Source: CANLWN01 sp039815505
GTDB taxonomy: Bacteria; Bacteroidota; Bacteroidia; Flavobacteriales; Flavobacteriaceae
Reading direction: 5' to 3'
Assembly (NCBI GenBank): GCA_039815505.1
Contig: JBCBZE010000227.1
Coordinates: 1 to 5,776 of the forward strand
DNA length: 5,776 nt
Position 1 is the stretch's first letter; each line of letters starts with the position of its first letter. Made by a program: the position numbers and the translations under genes. Below are positions 1 through 5,463 of this stretch, piece after piece. Under the pieces are notes generated by a model. That model was not told where the DNA came from. It saw only the letters and a program-made list of their open reading frames with translations, and did not search any database.

Positions 1-1
1 A

Positions 2-418
2 AAAAACTTTGATGCCTATATTTCAAAGGCGGTTTCTGAAGGAAAAGAGGCCGGTTGCTTTCGCATGCGGTTCGATAGCAATAGCCTGATCCTTAAACTT
101 TTTGCGTGGTTTACCAAAATGAACTATACGATTTGTAGAGGTGGTGATCAATCCCTGTTCATTAGCCAGGAATTGTTCTTCAAAACCAATGGTTTCAATG
201 AAGATTATATTATTTATGAAGACAACGAATTTATAGGACGCTTATATAAAATAACTCAATTTAAGGTGCTGTCCCAAAGGGTAAGGACCTCAGCAAGAAA
301 ATATGAAGAGAACGGATTGCTAAGGCTACAATATCATTTTAGTATAATACACCTAAAAAAGCTTTTTGGAGCTCCTCCAAGTGCGTTGTACGATTATTAT
401 AAGCGAAAGGTGGTTTAG
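2..418 (+). CDS. C-terminal part of TIGR04283-type (arsenosugar-associated) family 2 glycosyltransferase, 5' end outside window
   Basis: The reading frame is open from the first bases of the window, giving 138 C-terminal residues; the family is usually about 220-240 residues, so roughly 60% is present. Visible motifs, numbered from the first codon here, are GCFRMRFD (about 18-25), GGDQSLFIS (about 47-55), an acidic YEDNEF block (about 71-76) that matches the catalytic ED region of GT2 enzymes, and the tail VRTSARKYEENG, which is characteristic of this family. Known of the family: TIGR04283 proteins are GT-A fold transferases that sit beside radical SAM/selenodomain genes and are annotated in arsenosugar biosynthesis. 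I infer that arsS/arsM-like or TIGR04282 partner genes may lie just left of the window. The internal ATG at 65 is not a real start because the conserved GCFR motif begins before it. The gene ends in an intrinsic terminator overlapping its stop. The family call is good; the substrate is unproven. Confidence 0.82.
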   Translation, partial: KNFDAYISKAVSEGKEAGCFRMRFDSNSLILKLFAWFTKMNYTICRGGDQSLFISQELFFKTNGFNEDYIIYEDNEFIGRLYKITQFKVLSQRVRTSARKYEENGLLRLQYHFSIIHLKKLFGAPPSALYDYYKRKVV

Positions 419-440
419 TGATGGGGCGTCACTTTTTTTT
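417..440 (+). terminator. Intrinsic terminator overlapping two convergent stop codons
   Basis: AGTGA (417-421) pairs with TCACT (429-433) around a 7-base loop that can be shortened by a T-G wobble, and is followed by eight T residues (433-440). This is a classic Rho-independent layout for the plus-strand glycosyltransferase. The hairpin starts inside that gene's TAG stop (416-418). Its right arm contains the TGA stop (429-431 on the minus strand) of the convergent DUF1801 gene, and the T-run encodes that protein's final lysines. The minus-strand side has no T-run after the hairpin, so it should work in one direction only. Confidence 0.72.
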
Positions 441-836
441 GGACATATCCAATAGATATGCTTCCTGAAGCAAGAAACGAAGTTCGGCACGGTATGCTTC
501 ATCCAACTCGTTTACATCATGGATTATCTTTCTGGAAATAGTTTTGGTTTCTTCTATTTGTAAAAGTTCTTTAGACCCTACCAACTTATTTGCCCTGCAA
601 AATCCTAAGGCAACGCCTTCCTTTAGATTACCCCAAGGTACGGCCGATGGCCATATAAAACAAATACGTGAGCGGTGATAATAAAATGGTACATTGTACG
701 CCAATCGTTCCGTATATATTGGAAAAGAAGCTGCAATGATTTTCCTTAGGGCTTCTACGATAACCAATTCTTCCTGAGGAAGAAAGTCCAAAAAATCTTG
801 GATACCCGTAAAACGTACTTTTTGAAATCTATTCAT
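429..836 (-). CDS. DUF1801 domain protein (YdhG-like fold)
   Basis: This is a 135-residue cytoplasmic protein without a signal peptide or membrane segment. It resembles DUF1801/YdhG-like proteins: an N-terminal helical stretch (FQKVRFTGIQDFLDFLP, 4-20), a second helix ending in the family motif ERLAYNVPFYY (43-53), then strand motifs RICFIWPSAVPWG (57-69) and VALGFCRANKL (75-85). The fold has been likened to frataxin and some members are called iron chaperones, but the biochemical role is not established. I chose the ATG at 836 because homologous proteins begin near MNRFQKV. Longer starts at 863 or 860 would add a short basic tail and increase the overlap with the upstream gene. With this start the gene overlaps the upstream stop by 8 bp, which suggests translational coupling. 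It is the last gene of a minus-strand group led by a WYL regulator. The domain call is firm; the function is unknown. Confidence 0.85.
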   Translation of the reverse strand: MNRFQKVRFTGIQDFLDFLPQEELVIVEALRKIIAASFPIYTERLAYNVPFYYHRSRICFIWPSAVPWGNLKEGVALGFCRANKLVGSKELLQIEETKTISRKIIHDVNELDEAYRAELRFLLQEAYLLDMSKKK

Positions 837-1218
837 CTTTCGCAAAAGTGGCGAACGCATCAAAATGCTTCATTTGTACGGTCGAAAAATCAATCACCTC
901 AAAATTTTTCATAAACTCCTCGTTCTGCTGTAGCTTTTGGGCGGCATTAATAGCATGTTCCTTACTTTCCCAATATACGATATCCAGAAATAGACCTTCC
1001 TCATTTACGGAAATAATGCGTTTTATAAAGCCGTTATACTTTTCCACAAAGACATTGCTCTTCTCCATCGCCGCCTTTGTTTCCTCCACATTGTACTCAA
1101 GTTTCTTTTTAAATGTCACCATTTCGATACATACCTCTTTTGCTTCCATAATAGATTGTTGTTGTGTAAATCCGAAAAATGGCAGTACTGCTACCATTGC
1201 AGTTACCAACTGTTTCAT
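829..1218 (-). CDS. Small exported protein with ABM-like dimeric alpha/beta-barrel outline
   Basis: A protein of 129 residues. Residues 1-18 form a short signal peptide (positive start MKQ, hydrophobic core VTAMVAVLPFFGF) with likely cleavage before QQQ, a common flavobacterial pattern. The mature part reads as beta-alpha-beta units: EVCIEMVTFK (28-37), a helix with NVEETKAAMEKSNVFVEKY (43-61), strands FIKRIISV and LFLDIVYWES (64-85), a helix KEHAINAAQKLQQ (87-99) and a last strand near VIDFSTVQM (108-116). This alternation and the VYWES strand resemble antibiotic-biosynthesis-monooxygenase-like stress proteins, but I see no catalytic residues and none are expected for that fold. An internal Met at 24 could give a cytoplasmic form, but the signal peptide argues for the full start. 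The stop overlaps the DUF1801 start by 8 bp, and the WYL regulator lies 58 bp upstream. Export is likely; the fold is probable; the function is unknown. Confidence 0.72.
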   Translation of the reverse strand: MKQLVTAMVAVLPFFGFTQQQSIMEAKEVCIEMVTFKKKLEYNVEETKAAMEKSNVFVEKYNGFIKRIISVNEEGLFLDIVYWESKEHAINAAQKLQQNEEFMKNFEVIDFSTVQMKHFDAFATFAKDE

Positions 1219-1239
1219 ATGTTCTATATTAGTATGGGA

Positions 1240-1247
1240 TAAAGGTA
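1240..1247 (-). promoter_or_regulatory. Possible -7 promoter box for the exported ABM-like gene
   Basis: The minus strand reads TACCTTTA, seven of eight positions of the Bacteroidota -7 consensus TAnnTTTG, 21 bp before the ATG at 1218. A TTG lies on its upstream side, but only about 14 bases away, shorter than the usual 19-20, so the -33 part is poor. If real, the two downstream genes could be expressed apart from the WYL regulator. Confidence 0.3.
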
Positions 1248-1276
1248 ATGGGGGTCTATGACAACCCTATGTCGCG

Positions 1277-1969
1277 TTATGTAAAAAAGTTGCCTTTTTT
1301 TTCAAAATAATCGGAAAGCATAAACTGATTCGGAGGAAAAATGGCATCGGTCTTAATGATACGGGCTATACGGTCCGTTCTAAATTCGCGATGACCCTTT
1401 CTTAACCTACAATAGGCTATCAATACCCAGTGATCTTGTGTAAAATATATAGCCAAGGGCTCTATGGCCCTTTGGGTTATTTCTCTTTTGGACCCTGACC
1501 GATAGGTAAGTTCAAGTACCCTACGTTTGGTAATGGCATGCTGAAGCAAGCTTAAAGAATCGCTTGTTTTTTCTTTATTTTTTGTTCTTGAAGGCTGTAT
1601 CCGCTCTTCCAACAGGTCTAGTTCTTGCTTATGTGAAGTACGTAAAACCGCTTTTACCTTTTCCACGGCCTCGTTAAACGCAGCTACCAAGGAACTATCA
1701 TTATTCTGGTCAACTATCTTTTGAGCGGTAATCAAAGCATTGGCCTCGTCTTCCGTAAACATTAAAGGGGGTAATTGGTACCCTTCAACCAAAAAATAAC
1801 CCACATTATGTTCAAAACCAATCGGCACTCCCGCCAGTGACAACGCCTCCAAGTCCCTGTAAATGGTTCTGGAGCTCACTTCAAAATGGTCTGCCAAATA
1901 AGCCGCTCTAAGGGTGGATTTGGCCTGTAATTTAATCAAGATGGCAGTAAGGCGATGTAAACGTTTCAT
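1277..1969 (-). CDS. YafY/DeoR-type transcriptional regulator with HTH and WYL domains
   Basis: A 230-residue cytoplasmic DNA-binding protein. An N-terminal winged helix-turn-helix spans about 5-60; its recognition region EVSSRTIYRDLEAL (30-43) is the signature of HTH_11/DeoR-like regulators. A linker with a charged segment (QPSRTKNKEKTSD, 125-137) leads to a WYL domain at about 140-208, with HWVLIAYCRLR (180-190) and REFRTDRIARI (194-204). The length matches the short YafY subfamily. WYL domains are thought to sense ligands such as nucleic acids or nucleotides; many YafY-like proteins repress neighbouring genes. I chose ATG 1969 (MKRLHRL) because family members start right at this helix; the ATG at 1984 would add five residues and cannot be excluded. 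It is divergent from the AraC gene and co-directional with the ABM-like and DUF1801 genes 58 bp downstream, which may be its targets. The ligand cannot be read from the sequence. Confidence 0.9.
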   Translation of the reverse strand: MKRLHRLTAILIKLQAKSTLRAAYLADHFEVSSRTIYRDLEALSLAGVPIGFEHNVGYFLVEGYQLPPLMFTEDEANALITAQKIVDQNNDSSLVAAFNEAVEKVKAVLRTSHKQELDLLEERIQPSRTKNKEKTSDSLSLLQHAITKRRVLELTYRSGSKREITQRAIEPLAIYFTQDHWVLIAYCRLRKGHREFRTDRIARIIKTDAIFPPNQFMLSDYFEKKGNFFT

Positions 1970-2020
1970 GCTTCCGGTATGCATTTATGAACGTAAATAT
2001 AAAGGATAGACCAGAAATGA

Positions 2021-2042
2021 ATTTATTTCAGAATTAATAAAT
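2021..2042. promoter_or_regulatory. Candidate operator: inverted repeat in the divergent regulator spacer
   Basis: ATTTATT (2021-2027) and AATAAAT (2036-2042) are perfect 7-base inverted arms with an 8-base spacer. The site lies between the WYL regulator (minus) and the AraC regulator (plus), about 50 bp from the WYL start and about 70 bp from the AraC start. A dimeric autoregulator could bind here. The arms are only A and T in an AT-rich spacer, so chance occurrence is quite possible. Confidence 0.3.
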
Positions 2043-2096
2043 GACCTAAAAACACTACTTTTAATAAAAAACCACATTTTTCCATTTAAAAAAAGT

Positions 2097-2104
2097 CATC
2101 TTTG
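2097..2104 (+). promoter_or_regulatory. Likely -7 promoter box of the AraC-family gene
   Basis: CATCTTTG matches the Bacteroidota -7 consensus TAnnTTTG at seven of eight positions and is followed by CGGC, a common flavobacterial context. It ends 6 bp before the ATG at 2111, so transcription would begin at or within a few bases of the start codon. No good TTTG box is seen at the usual distance upstream; a TTTTT run (2077-2081) is slightly too close. Confidence 0.5.
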
Positions 2105-2110
2105 CGGCTT

Positions 2111-2977
2111 ATGAAAGTAGTACCCCAGGCATTTTATCAACATCCCAAAATACAAAAAATCCTTATGGATGGACTCTCTTGTATTATCCAAAAAAGTGTG
2201 ACCAATGCCGACCGCCAAAATCAAAGATATCTATCATCACATGCACTTACCCTTGTAATCAATGGTTCCCTGCAAATAGAAACCTTTGATGGGCAGTTGG
2301 ACATAGTCCATAAAAACCAACTTATTTTTTTACCAAAAGGGATGTATATGATTTCAGATATCATCCCCAAGGATAAAACTTTTGATGCCATCGTTTTCTT
2401 TTTTGATGAGGAGGTAACAGACACTTTTCTTACGAATTTCGATAGTATTGATAATGTAATGCATCCCAGTACCTTAATTATGGATTATAATGAAGATCTA
2501 CGCCTCTTCACTGATACTTTATTGACTTTGTACAAGGATAAACATTTGCATCAATTTACAAAACCCAAGCTATTGGAATTTTTGCACCTTATTGGTCTTA
2601 CAGCGCAAGGAGACAAATTTGTACAGAACTTGCAGGCCATTAAGAACAGGGAAAAGAAAAGTGTAAGTACCTTTATGGAAGAACACTACGACAAACCTTT
2701 GGATATAGAAGACTATGCTTACTTAACGGGTAGGAGCGTATCTACTTTTCAAAGGGACTTCAAGAGAAAGTTCGCTATTTCCCCAAAAAAATGGCTCATT
2801 GAAAAGCGTTTACAGAAATCTGCCCAACTCCTTAAAAAAAACAGTTATTCCGTTACCGATACAATGCACCAAGTCGGTTATGAAAATACCTCTCATTTTA
2901 TTAAAGCTTTCCATAAGAAGTTCGGCATATCACCGAAACAATTTCAAATTCAGCATCGAAAAGATATTCTCATCTAA
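2111..2977 (+). CDS. AraC-family transcriptional regulator
   Basis: A 288-residue cytoplasmic regulator. The N-terminal part (about 40-110) has the strand-rich pattern of a cupin-like AraC sensing domain, with LTLVINGSLQIETFDGQ (46-62), NQLIFLPKGMYMISD (69-83) and FDAIVFFFDE (91-100). The C-terminal part is a standard double helix-turn-helix. HTH1 lies around 196-217 (KPLDIEDYAYLTGRSVSTFQRDF). HTH2 lies around 245-275 and ends in VGYENTSHFIKAFHKKFGISPKQF, the classic AraC signature. Most family members activate nearby genes when a small ligand binds. I start at ATG 2111 because it fits the flavobacterial habit of ATG starts; a TTG at 2102 lies inside the promoter box and is unlikely. It faces away from the WYL regulator and precedes the azoreductase run by 96 bp, so that run is its probable target. 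The family is certain; the ligand is unknown. Confidence 0.93.
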   Translation: MKVVPQAFYQHPKIQKILMDGLSCIIQKSVTNADRQNQRYLSSHALTLVINGSLQIETFDGQLDIVHKNQLIFLPKGMYMISDIIPKDKTFDAIVFFFDEEVTDTFLTNFDSIDNVMHPSTLIMDYNEDLRLFTDTLLTLYKDKHLHQFTKPKLLEFLHLIGLTAQGDKFVQNLQAIKNREKKSVSTFMEEHYDKPLDIEDYAYLTGRSVSTFQRDFKRKFAISPKKWLIEKRLQKSAQLLKKNSYSVTDTMHQVGYENTSHFIKAFHKKFGISPKQFQIQHRKDILI

Positions 2978-3004
2978 GCTTTTGACCGAAAAACACCATT
3001 TTTG

Positions 3005-3021
3005 AATTATTGTCCAATTAT
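3005..3021 (+). promoter_or_regulatory. Candidate activator site: two AATTAT direct repeats one helical turn apart
   Basis: AATTAT occurs at 3005-3010 and again at 3016-3021, an 11-bp step that places both on one face of the helix. They end 17 bp before a weak -7-like box, where a -33 element would normally sit. AraC-type proteins contact two successive major grooves through their two HTH motifs, so this is where the upstream AraC protein could act. The motif is short and AT-rich; the assignment is inference. Confidence 0.3.
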
Positions 3022-3038
3022 GAACTTCTGGTAATCCG

Positions 3039-3046
3039 CACCTTTA
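3039..3046 (+). promoter_or_regulatory. Weak -7 promoter box for the azoreductase run
   Basis: CACCTTTA agrees with TAnnTTTG at six of eight positions, 27 bp before the ATG at 3074. There is no TTTG at 19-20 bp upstream. A poor promoter of this kind fits dependence on an activator. Confidence 0.33.
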
Positions 3047-3073
3047 CACTCATTAATCCTAAAATTCAATCTT

Positions 3074-3679
3074 ATGAAACTATTGAGAATAGATGCAAGT
3101 TCTAGAACGGAGTCCTCTGAAAGTAGAAAAATGGCGGATAAACTTATGCATCAGTTAAAAAACAGTTACCCTGATACAACAATCACCATACGGGATATAA
3201 TCGGCTCTCCTCTACCACATATTACCCAGACAACCATCGAAGGTTTTTATACACCTGAAGATAAGCTTACGGAAACGCTGTTAGAGGCCACACAACTATC
3301 GGATACCCTTATTGATGAGCTCAATGAATGTGACATATTGTTGATCAGCACCCCTATGTACAATTTTGGAGTGCCTTCCGCTCTTAAAGCGTGGATCGAT
3401 CAAATAGTGCGCATAAACAGAACCTTCGGTGTTGCGGACGATAATTCATTTTACGGAATGGTAAAACACCTTAAAGCTTATGTTATTACGAGTGCAGGGG
3501 CGGTATATTCCAATGAAAGCATGGAAGATTTCGATTTTTTAACTGGCTATTTACAAACCGTACTTGGACTTATAGGTATCACCGATGTGACATTTTTACC
3601 TCTGGAAGGCACTACATTGGATCCCGACACATTTTCTACTTCATTGAAAAAAGCGGAGGCAACAATTTCTAAACTATAG
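3074..3679 (+). CDS. azoR: FMN-dependent NADH-azoreductase / NADH:quinone oxidoreductase
   Basis: A cytoplasmic flavodoxin-fold enzyme of 201 residues, the same size as E. coli AzoR (AcpD). Motifs in order: the first strand and phosphate loop LLRIDASSRTESSESRK (3-19, with the S-x-S element that holds FMN phosphate), ITIRDIIGSPLPHI (37-50), DILLISTPMYNFGVPSALK (87-105, the family hallmark around the flavin ring), TSAGAVYS (139-146), and LGLIGITDVTFLPLEG (164-179). The family reduces quinones by two electrons, and azo dyes in vitro, through a ping-pong mechanism with NAD(P)H; its likely cellular role is protection from electrophilic quinones and thiol stress. It is the first gene of a run with a beta-hydroxyacid dehydrogenase 24 bp downstream, and sits behind an AraC regulator. 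The start at ATG 3074 is clear because the first beta strand follows directly. No ribosome binding site is visible. No key motif is missing. Confidence 0.93.
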   Translation: MKLLRIDASSRTESSESRKMADKLMHQLKNSYPDTTITIRDIIGSPLPHITQTTIEGFYTPEDKLTETLLEATQLSDTLIDELNECDILLISTPMYNFGVPSALKAWIDQIVRINRTFGVADDNSFYGMVKHLKAYVITSAGAVYSNESMEDFDFLTGYLQTVLGLIGITDVTFLPLEGTTLDPDTFSTSLKKAEATISKL

Positions 3680-3703
3680 CTTAATAAACAAAAAAAATCT
3701 GAA

Positions 3704-4573
3704 ATGATACAAGCAGCATTTATAGGATTGGGCATCATGGGTAGCCGTATGGCATCTAATCTTCAACAGCAAGGCCATAAACTAACGGTCTATAACCGCA
3801 GCAAGCAGAAAGCTGAAAATTTATTGCAAAACGGGGCCAATTGGGCAGATAATCCCGCCGAGGCGGCAAGAGGCAATTCTGTACTTATCACTATGTTATC
3901 TACTCCAGAAGTAGTAGAGGAATCCGCCTTAGGGAAAAATGGCTTTTTAAAAGCCTTGGAAAAGGGAAGTATCTGGCTAAATTGTAGCACCATCAATCCA
4001 TCGTTTTCTAAGAAAATGGGATCCATTGTCCAAGATATGGGACTCCGATATATTGATGCCCCTGTGGCTGGCACCAAAGGTCCGGCAGAAAAAGGGGAAC
4101 TGGTTTTTTTGGTAGGTAGTGGAAAAGAAGACCTCTTGGAAGTGCAGCCTTTATTGGATGTCATGGGAAAAAAAACCATTCATTTAGGTGCCGTGGGCCA
4201 TGGTTCCAATATGAAAATGCTCATTAACTTATTATTGGCGCAATCCATGTTGGCATTCAGTGAGGCCATGGTACTTGGAAAAGGAATGGGCCTTGCCGAA
4301 GAAACCCTCTTCAATGTATTGTTGAACGTGCCCGTAACGGCACCTTTTCTAAATTTGGTACGCCCTAAATTGGAAAATGGCGACTATGCGGCCAACTTTC
4401 CGTTGCAATGGATTCAAAAAGATCTACATCTAGCTGCGACCACGGCCTATGAGCAAGGTATTGCGACTCCGTCCTTAAACGTTGCAAAGGAAATTTTTGC
4501 GCTGGCCAAACAAAGTGGATATGCAGAACAGGATTTCTCTGCAATCTATGACTATTTACAATCTTCTAAATAA
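3704..4573 (+). CDS. NADP-type beta-hydroxyacid dehydrogenase, glyoxylate/succinic-semialdehyde reductase branch
   Basis: A 289-residue cytoplasmic oxidoreductase of the 3-hydroxyisobutyrate dehydrogenase superfamily. The Rossmann part starts with FIGLGIMGSRMASNL (6-20); the second strand ends YNRSKQK (30-36), where Asn-Arg rather than Asp favours NADP(H). IDAPVAGTKGPAEKGEL (117-133) is the substrate loop. GHGSNMKMLINLL (165-177) carries the catalytic Lys171 and Asn175, and FPLQWIQKDLHLA (232-244) closes the site. Aligned by eye to plant GLYR1 with an offset of one, Thr96, Lys171, Phe232 and Asp240 are kept, but the substrate-binding Ser121 is replaced by Ala122. GLYR enzymes reduce glyoxylate and succinic semialdehyde, and related ones reduce other small aldehydes. 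I infer an aldehyde reductase working beside the azoreductase (24 bp upstream) in a stress or detoxification unit. The secreted protein gene follows after 33 bp. The superfamily is certain; the exact substrate is open. Confidence 0.9.
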   Translation: MIQAAFIGLGIMGSRMASNLQQQGHKLTVYNRSKQKAENLLQNGANWADNPAEAARGNSVLITMLSTPEVVEESALGKNGFLKALEKGSIWLNCSTINPSFSKKMGSIVQDMGLRYIDAPVAGTKGPAEKGELVFLVGSGKEDLLEVQPLLDVMGKKTIHLGAVGHGSNMKMLINLLLAQSMLAFSEAMVLGKGMGLAEETLFNVLLNVPVTAPFLNLVRPKLENGDYAANFPLQWIQKDLHLAATTAYEQGIATPSLNVAKEIFALAKQSGYAEQDFSAIYDYLQSSK

Positions 4574-4606
4574 AAAAAGTAACGCTTCATTTAAAATTAG
4601 AACATT

Positions 4607-5386
4607 ATGCATACAAAACGGATTTTTACTTTTATACTCACTTTGTTCATCACCGTTACCGGTGTTGCACAAGACGGAAAACAGCTGGTGGCCGAGATGA
4701 TCGAGGCGGCCGGTGGTAAACAGAATTTTTACAAGCTCAACAATGTAACCTATGATTATGAATACCGGAATTCTGTTATTCCCATTACCTTGGTGAACCA
4801 TGAGACTTATGTATTCGATAAAGAATTGTCCTATGCAACCTATACTGAACATAGTATGTCCGGTGCCAATGGGGAAAAGGTGATCGAAGGATATGACGGT
4901 ACGGAAACTTGGGTTATGATCGATGGAAAATTAACGGACAATGAGCAGGCCAACGGATTTGCCAAATTCATACGAAAAACCAATTACTATTGGTTTGCCA
5001 TGTTCTTTAAATTATTGGATGATGGCGTTAACCATACATTTAAAGACTCCAAGAACGTTAATGGCAAGGAATACAATCTTGTAGAAATAGGCTTTGGTAA
5101 AAATATAGGGGAAGTGCAGGACACTTATTTATTATATATTAACAAGGAGACCAAATTGATAGATCAGTTTCTGTTTACAATACGAGGTTTTGGTATTGAA
5201 GACCCTCATCTTATGGTGATGGAATATGAAACCGTAGATGGGATTAAAATTGCCAGTAAAAGAAAATATATTACAACGGACTGGGACGGCAATATTATAG
5301 GAGACCAGTGGATAACTACTAATTGGACCAATATTAAATTCAATACGGATATTGATAAATCGAAGTTCCAAAAACCTACAAATTAA
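4607..5386 (+). CDS. Secreted protein of unknown function with LolA-like / DUF6503-like outline
   Basis: A 259-residue protein with a clear signal peptide (basic MHTKR, hydrophobic core IFTFILTLFITVTGV, likely cleavage after Ala21 before QDGK). There is no lipobox cysteine, so it should be a soluble periplasmic or released protein. The mature part opens with a helix ending in EMIEAAGGKQNFYKLNNVTYDY (about 30-51), as in flavobacterial LolA-fold outer-membrane-sorting-like proteins. A long row of beta strands follows, including ETYVFDKELSYATYTEH (66-82), the turn YDGTETWVMIDGK (96-108), NLVEIGF (157-163), TYLLYINKETKLIDQFLF (173-190) and LMVMEYETVDGIKIASKRKY (202-221). The strand pattern suggests a half-barrel that could hold a hydrophobic ligand, but no catalytic motif is visible. 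It is 33 bp behind the dehydrogenase gene and probably co-transcribed, an unusual partner for two cytoplasmic reductases. It ends in tandem TAA codons ahead of a strong hairpin. The fold guess is moderate; the function is unknown. Confidence 0.72.
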   Translation: MHTKRIFTFILTLFITVTGVAQDGKQLVAEMIEAAGGKQNFYKLNNVTYDYEYRNSVIPITLVNHETYVFDKELSYATYTEHSMSGANGEKVIEGYDGTETWVMIDGKLTDNEQANGFAKFIRKTNYYWFAMFFKLLDDGVNHTFKDSKNVNGKEYNLVEIGFGKNIGEVQDTYLLYINKETKLIDQFLFTIRGFGIEDPHLMVMEYETVDGIKIASKRKYITTDWDGNIIGDQWITTNWTNIKFNTDIDKSKFQKPTN

Positions 5387-5398
5387 TAATTGTAACCT

Positions 5399-5451
5399 CC
5401 TGTCCGTTCGTTTGGAGTTGAGATATTGAACTCCGTACGAGAACGGACAGG
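5399..5451. terminator. Long two-step hairpin between convergent genes, probable bidirectional terminator or 3' end structure
   Basis: CCTGTCCGTT (5399-5408) pairs perfectly with AACGGACAGG (5442-5451). Inside it CGT (5409-5411) pairs with ACG (5437-5439), leaving AG bulged, and after a T-T mismatch and T-G wobble GGAGTT (5414-5419) pairs with AACTCC (5429-5434) around a 9-base loop. That is about 19 paired bases in one nearly continuous rod. It lies 12 bp after one stop codon and 12 bp before the other in the convergent arrangement. There is no T-run on either side, so it is not a textbook intrinsic terminator; it may stop or shield transcripts from both genes. Confidence 0.6.
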
Positions 5452-5463
5452 TAGTTAAACCCT

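Noticed and set aside
837..863. Longer N-terminus (MMRSPLLRK) for the DUF1801 protein
   Set aside because: The family normally starts near MNRFQKV, and the longer form would overlap the upstream gene by 35 bp.
848..1261. Plus-strand open frame of 137 codons opposite the ABM-like gene
   Set aside because: It is antisense to a gene with a convincing signal peptide and fold, and its product is a Ser/Cys/Phe-rich sequence without recognisable motifs.
1252..1267. GGGT/ACCC small hairpin between the WYL and ABM-like genes
   Set aside because: Four pairs around an 8-base loop with no T-tract in either direction; likely chance.
2102..2110. TTG start giving three more residues for the AraC protein
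   Set aside because: It falls within the promoter-like CATCTTTG box, and an ATG follows three codons later.
2989..3003. AAAAA/TTTTT hairpin after the AraC stop as a terminator
   Set aside because: There are only five A-T pairs, flanked by a non-pairing G on both sides, too weak to support a terminator call.
3790..4179. Minus-strand open frame of 129 codons inside the dehydrogenase gene
   Set aside because: It lies opposite highly conserved Rossmann and substrate-loop codons and has no family features of its own.
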